NCBI GenBank assembly: GCA_964419225.1
Contig: CAYQPF010000073.1
Location: forward strand, 1-24,521
DNA: 24,521 nt
Reading direction: 5' to 3'
Source: CAYQPF01 sp964419225
GTDB taxonomy: Bacteria > Cloacimonadota > Cloacimonadia > Cloacimonadales > CAYQPF01
Part shown: positions 23,476-24,521 of the stretch, piece after piece
How the letters are laid out: each line of letters starts with the position of its first letter
Numbering within the stretch: position 1 is the stretch's first letter
The notes under the pieces: generated by a model
The model's input: only the letters and a program-made list of their open reading frames with translations
Told to the model about the DNA's origin: nothing
Database searches by the model: none
Position numbers and translations under genes: made by a program

Positions 23476-24495
23476 TTAACTCCTTGCTGCTAATAAACCA
23501 CAGGCAGCATAAATGTCTTCACCTCTGCTTTTTCTAAGGGTTACTGCAACTTTTAATTTGTTTAATTTTTCTCTAAAAATCTCAATTTCAAAATCGCTGG
23601 GAGGAGAAAAGGGAAGATTGGCGATTTTGTGCCATTTTATTAAGTTTAATTTACATGAAATGTCTCCAACATATTTACTGAGAGCTTTTAGATCTTCCTC
23701 ACCCATGTTGAAGTCTTTAATCATTATATATTCGAATGTAACACGATAGGCAGTTTTTTTACGAAATTCCAGCAGTGCTTTTTTTAAGTCGTGAAGGGGA
23801 TAAAGTTTGTTTACGGGCATTATGCTTGAACGTTTTTGGGGGATTGCGGAATTTAAGGAAACTGCTAATTTTACTTTATAACCACTATCGCATAGTTGTT
23901 TAATCTTGGGAATAATACCACATGTTGATATTGTTATTCTACGTGGACTGAAACTCAGACCTTTTTCATTTTGAATAATTGACAATGATTTAATCAGGTT
24001 TTCGTAATTATCCAGAGGCTCTCCCATTCCCATAAACACTACATTAGTGATTTTTTGCGGGAATATGTCTTTAGAAGCCAGAATAATTTGTCCAATAATT
24101 TCATCGACATTAAGATTTCTTTTAAGCCCGAGGGCTGCTGTAGCACAAAACTGGCAATTTCTGGAACAACCAACCTGAGAAGAAATACATAGAGTATTCT
24201 TTTCTTCTAAAGGGATATGTACCATTTCTATTTGAAGTTCATCGTGTAATTTCAGTAAGTATTTTGCAGTACCATCATCCGAGACTTTCTTCTCAAGAAT
24301 AGTAGGAAGAGCCAAAGAAAAGGCACTTTCCAACTTTTCCTGAAGAGAGCGAGCCAAATTGCTCATCTCGGTAAAATTACAGATGAATTTCTTATAGATC
24401 CAGTCTTGCAACTGTTTGATCTTATAAGGCTTATCCAGATAGGGGATAAGTGCCTGTTCCTGCTCAGCGGGAGTCAGGTCTAGTAGTTTCAGCAT
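23476..24495 (-). CDS. rlmN: 23S rRNA (A2503-C2) / tRNA (A37-C2) methyltransferase RlmN
   Basis: RlmN is a radical-SAM enzyme that methylates C2 of adenine 2503 of 23S rRNA and A37 of some tRNAs. The 339-residue protein has the cluster motif C-x3-C-x2-C (C110, C114, C117, in GCSRNCQFC), FMGMGEPLDNY, RRITISTCG and the C-terminal catalytic Cys C332 in IYAACG. Length and order are normal. No Shine-Dalgarno is evident near the ATG; a TTATAA box lies just before it, so the mRNA may have little or no leader. It is the first gene of a pair with the alkyltransferase. Confidence 0.94.
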   Translation of the reverse strand: MLKLLDLTPAEQEQALIPYLDKPYKIKQLQDWIYKKFICNFTEMSNLARSLQEKLESAFSLALPTILEKKVSDDGTAKYLLKLHDELQIEMVHIPLEEKNTLCISSQVGCSRNCQFCATAALGLKRNLNVDEIIGQIILASKDIFPQKITNVVFMGMGEPLDNYENLIKSLSIIQNEKGLSFSPRRITISTCGIIPKIKQLCDSGYKVKLAVSLNSAIPQKRSSIMPVNKLYPLHDLKKALLEFRKKTAYRVTFEYIMIKDFNMGEEDLKALSKYVGDISCKLNLIKWHKIANLPFSPPSDFEIEIFREKLNKLKVAVTLRKSRGEDIYAACGLLAARS

Positions 24496-24521
24496 TTTTA
24501 TAAGATTTTTTCCCTACATGT

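Overview
The window is a gene-dense, AT-rich stretch of bacterial chromosome with short gaps and overlapping operon genes. It carries no mobile-element genes, rRNA, tRNA or CRISPR array that I can see. The organism is a Gram-negative-type (diderm) bacterium, because it has KdsC (Kdo synthesis), an LptC-like lipoprotein and an LptA/OstA-like protein. A secreted protein ends in a FlgD-like C-terminal domain with the NFPNPFNP signature, common in Cloacimonadota, Fibrobacterota and related phyla. A Cloacimonadota-type genome is my best guess from gene content and style, not a proven assignment. The 3' part of selB shows that the genome probably makes selenoproteins.

Layout, left to right. (1) 1-1211: the end of selB. 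(2) 1344-2987, plus strand: a four-gene thiol-redox operon (YruB-type glutaredoxin, MarR regulator, OsmC-family protein, TlpA-like exported thioredoxin) with its own promoter and terminator. (3) 3008-4426, minus strand: an SGNH-hydrolase-like membrane-anchored protein, divergent from a GAF/HD-GYP signalling protein (4613-6235). (4) 6300-6471: a 172-bp imperfect inverted repeat, which no gene explains, between the HD-GYP gene and a secreted DOMON-domain protein (6493-7659, minus). An EamA transporter follows (7717-8616, minus). (5) 8822-10508, plus strand: a DUF2089 zinc-ribbon/HTH protein and a DUF4097 beta-repeat protein, overlapping by 8 bp and sharing a similar C-terminal motif. (6) 10601-15128, plus strand: an unrecognised membrane protein, GtrA, IspD and a very large GlmS-like enzyme, packed as one operon. 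These link isoprenoid precursors, lipid-linked sugar transport and glucosamine-6-phosphate supply, which points to envelope biogenesis. (7) 15195-16949, minus strand: FolC and a small pseudopilin-like protein. (8) 22872 down to 17107, minus strand: kdsC, lptC-like, lptA-like, a fused aroDE, two threonine/serine exporter halves and a divergent polysaccharide deacetylase, with overlapping or nearly touching ends. (9) 24495 down to 22983, minus strand: RlmN and an O6-alkylguanine-DNA alkyltransferase as a two-gene operon.

Most genes belong to known families. The items most worth a second look are the 172-bp foldback element, the GlmS-like enzyme whose nucleophile Cys is residue 17 instead of following Met, the DOMON protein with a Met/His pair that could bind heme, the redox operon beside selB, the unknown gene that leads the gtrA-ispD-glmS operon, and two genes whose TTGACA boxes lie exactly 35 nt upstream of an ATG without a Shine-Dalgarno, suggesting leaderless mRNAs. 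No stretch longer than 300 bases lacks a gene; the longest, 6236-6492, holds a terminator and the foldback element.
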